From: Stieleria neptunia
Lineage (GTDB): Bacteria; Planctomycetota; Planctomycetia; Pirellulales; Pirellulaceae
Direction of reading: 5' to 3'
NCBI RefSeq assembly: GCF_007754155.1
Contig: NZ_CP037423.1
Coordinates: forward strand, 3,410,001 to 3,474,000
Length of the DNA stretch: 64,000 nt
The notes beneath the pieces were generated by a model. It saw nothing but the letters and a program-made list of their open reading frames with translations. It searched no databases and was not told the DNA's origin. Made by a program: the position numbers and the translations under genes. Within the stretch, counting starts at the first letter, position 1; every line of letters begins with the position of its first letter. Shown here in pieces: positions 62,994-64,000 of this stretch.

Positions 62994-63182
62994 TTACTTG
63001 CGCTTCTTGGCAGCCTTCTTCTTGGTTGCCTTCTTCTTTTTGGTCGCCTTTTTCTTGGTTGCCTTCTTCTTGGCAGCCTTCTTCTTCACGGCCTTCTTCT
63101 TAGCAGCCTTCTTCTTGGTTGCTTTCTTCTTGGTTGCCTTTTTCTTGGCAGCCTTCTTCTTGGTTGCTTTCTTTTTAGCCAC
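62994..63182 (-). CDS. Histone H1-like Lys/Ala-rich DNA-binding protein
   Basis: A 62-residue protein made almost only of (A/T)KKK repeats (AKKKATKKKAAKKKATKKKA...). It resembles the bacterial H1-like proteins (Hc1 type) and the C-terminal tail of histone H1. It should bind DNA backbone and help condense the nucleoid. Start GTG 63182 is preceded by GGAGG six bases upstream (63189-63193). An upstream ATG would add a non-basic segment and lacks such a site. It has its own terminator downstream. Confidence 0.88.
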   Translation of the reverse strand: MAKKKATKKKAAKKKATKKKATKKKAAKKKAVKKKAAKKKATKKKATKKKKATKKKAAKKRK

Positions 63183-63850
63183 GTTTTTCCTCCGCGGAAT
63201 TGGAAACGATGGCGAGTCATTGTGACTTGCGTGGGAACGTTCCCCGACAAGCCACCGGCCACGGCTCACCATGCGTTAGTAAGTGACAGACAAACGTTGA
63301 AGCCAGTTATCCAACGGACCAATCAATGCTGTCTGACGTAAACCTGCGGTATTTGTACGCTCTGCATCAAATTCCGCAACATGTTTTCGGAAAAATTATG
63401 CTTGCAAGACACTCCGTTCCTGCTACCTCGTCGTTGTTCTTCGCGATCGCGCGACGTGTCGCAGCGATCCCGTTGAACGTTGCACGACAAGCGATGCGTC
63501 AACGCGCGGCTGTCCGTGTCGTTCAACGACATCGTCTTACGTGTGTTGACGCAAATATCGATACAGCAATGCGTTGTGCGCATTCGATCGAATCGACTGC
63601 GGACACGCAAACGAAGCGCTTCGTTGTCTTGATGTCACTGGAAGCACTTGACATTGGATGGCTTCCTGCATGCGCGACGACATCAAGTGCAGTGATTGGA
63701 AGCCACATCAAACGCATGCAAAACTTTTTGAGAAAAATTTTGTAAACAACCGCTTGATCGAACTGTCTTAGCGCGCTTTGTTGTCCATCTCGCGCTGCAT
63801 CGTTGGATCGACGCGCGCGATCTTTGTTGCAACGCACTCCGTTTCGTTGC
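63183..63850. other. Compositionally unusual region, no assured gene
   Basis: About 670 bases unlike the rest of the window: many cgttg, caacg and gcgcgac words, few runs of G or C, and an AT-rich tail (aaaactttttgagaaaaatt, 63719-63739). Frames of 95-139 codons are open on both strands (a plus frame at 63326-63745 beginning MLSDVNLRYLYALHQIPQ), with no family similarity. It may be a leader, a regulatory RNA or a young or foreign gene. Confidence 0.35.
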
Positions 63851-63889
63851 ACCGCGCTAGCGCCAACCAGACCGCGCTAACGCCAACCG
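63851..63889. repeat. Tandem 20-bp duplication over a stop codon
   Basis: accgcgcta(g/a)cgccaacc occurs at 63851 and 63871. The second copy contains the stop codon of the minus-strand gene below, so the 3' end of that gene has been duplicated. Confidence 0.8.
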
Positions 63890-64000
63890 TTGTTCATCGG
63901 GTTCAACATCTGGTAACTGCTGACACCGAACATCAAGAAGAAGATGCCCATCATCGGTTGCCCATGATTGAACGCATAGAAGGCCAACAAGCCACTGCAG
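63877..64000 (-). CDS. C-terminal end of a membrane protein
   Basis: The last 40 codons: SGLLAFYAFNHGQPMMGIFF, then LMFGVSSYQMLNPMNNGWR and stop TAG (63877-63879). The hydrophobic helix and the YQML ending resemble the end of site-2-protease-type (M50) membrane proteins of planctomycetes, but this is weak evidence. The rest is outside the window. Confidence 0.5.
   Translation of the reverse strand, partial: CSGLLAFYAFNHGQPMMGIFFLMFGVSSYQMLNPMNNGWR

Overview
The window looks like chromosomal DNA of a planctomycete, most likely a Rhodopirellula-like member of the Pirellulaceae. The DNA is GC-rich. It carries planctomycete signature families: two PSCyt1/DUF1549/DUF1553 proteins (one cut by the left edge), a DUF1501 protein, a PVC-type heme-binding dehydrogenase with HEAT-like repeats, ECF sigma factors coupled to Ser/Thr kinases, PQQ-type beta-propellers, and a very cysteine-rich secreted protein. 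Many genes have long open antisense shadows caused by codon bias; these were left out.

Layout. 1-3.4 kb is accessory-looking: a truncated PSCyt1 gene, a broken CotH-like gene, a higB/higA toxin-antitoxin pair whose antitoxin is fused to an ImmA/IrrE-type HExxH domain, and tRNA-Leu(UAA). 3.9-14.7 kb holds hrpB, a secreted protein, an SGNH hydrolase with membrane segments, and the PSCyt1-DUF1501 pair. 14.7-25.8 kb holds the HEAT/cytochrome dehydrogenase, an ECF sigma factor overlapping a kinase with WD40-like repeats, and folC overlapping a phosphopantetheinyl transferase gene. 26-31 kb is a three-gene ABC-2 operon with 4-nt overlaps, followed on the other strand by rpe and a catalytically degenerate phosphoglycerate-mutase-like gene. 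32.7-40.1 kb holds an SDR epimerase, two envelope proteins, a DUF4112 pair and an EEP-family nuclease/phosphatase.

The most notable region is 40.6-46.4 kb. A clear c-di-GMP-I (GEMM) riboswitch precedes a small secreted protein gene, and TadG-like and TadE-like pilus genes follow on the same strand. Next come a RecQ-like helicase without its zinc-binding end and a lone GspE/PilB-type ATPase. 48-54 kb holds a FixJ-like regulator, a large conserved uncharacterised protein, a methyltransferase, and a second ECF sigma factor coupled to an apparent pseudokinase. 54-64 kb holds a DMT transporter, a pseudo-receiver, two PQQ propellers, a cupin, the Cys-rich protein with a textbook terminator, mrp, a histone H1-like Lys/Ala protein, and the end of a membrane protein.

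A theme across the window is dispersed palindromic repeats. They fall almost only downstream of stop codons and are present in eight of the nine convergent gene junctions, while classical poly-T terminators are rare. A second theme is loss of catalytic residues in signalling folds: a pseudokinase, a pseudo-receiver and a pseudo-phosphatase, each translationally coupled to a neighbour.
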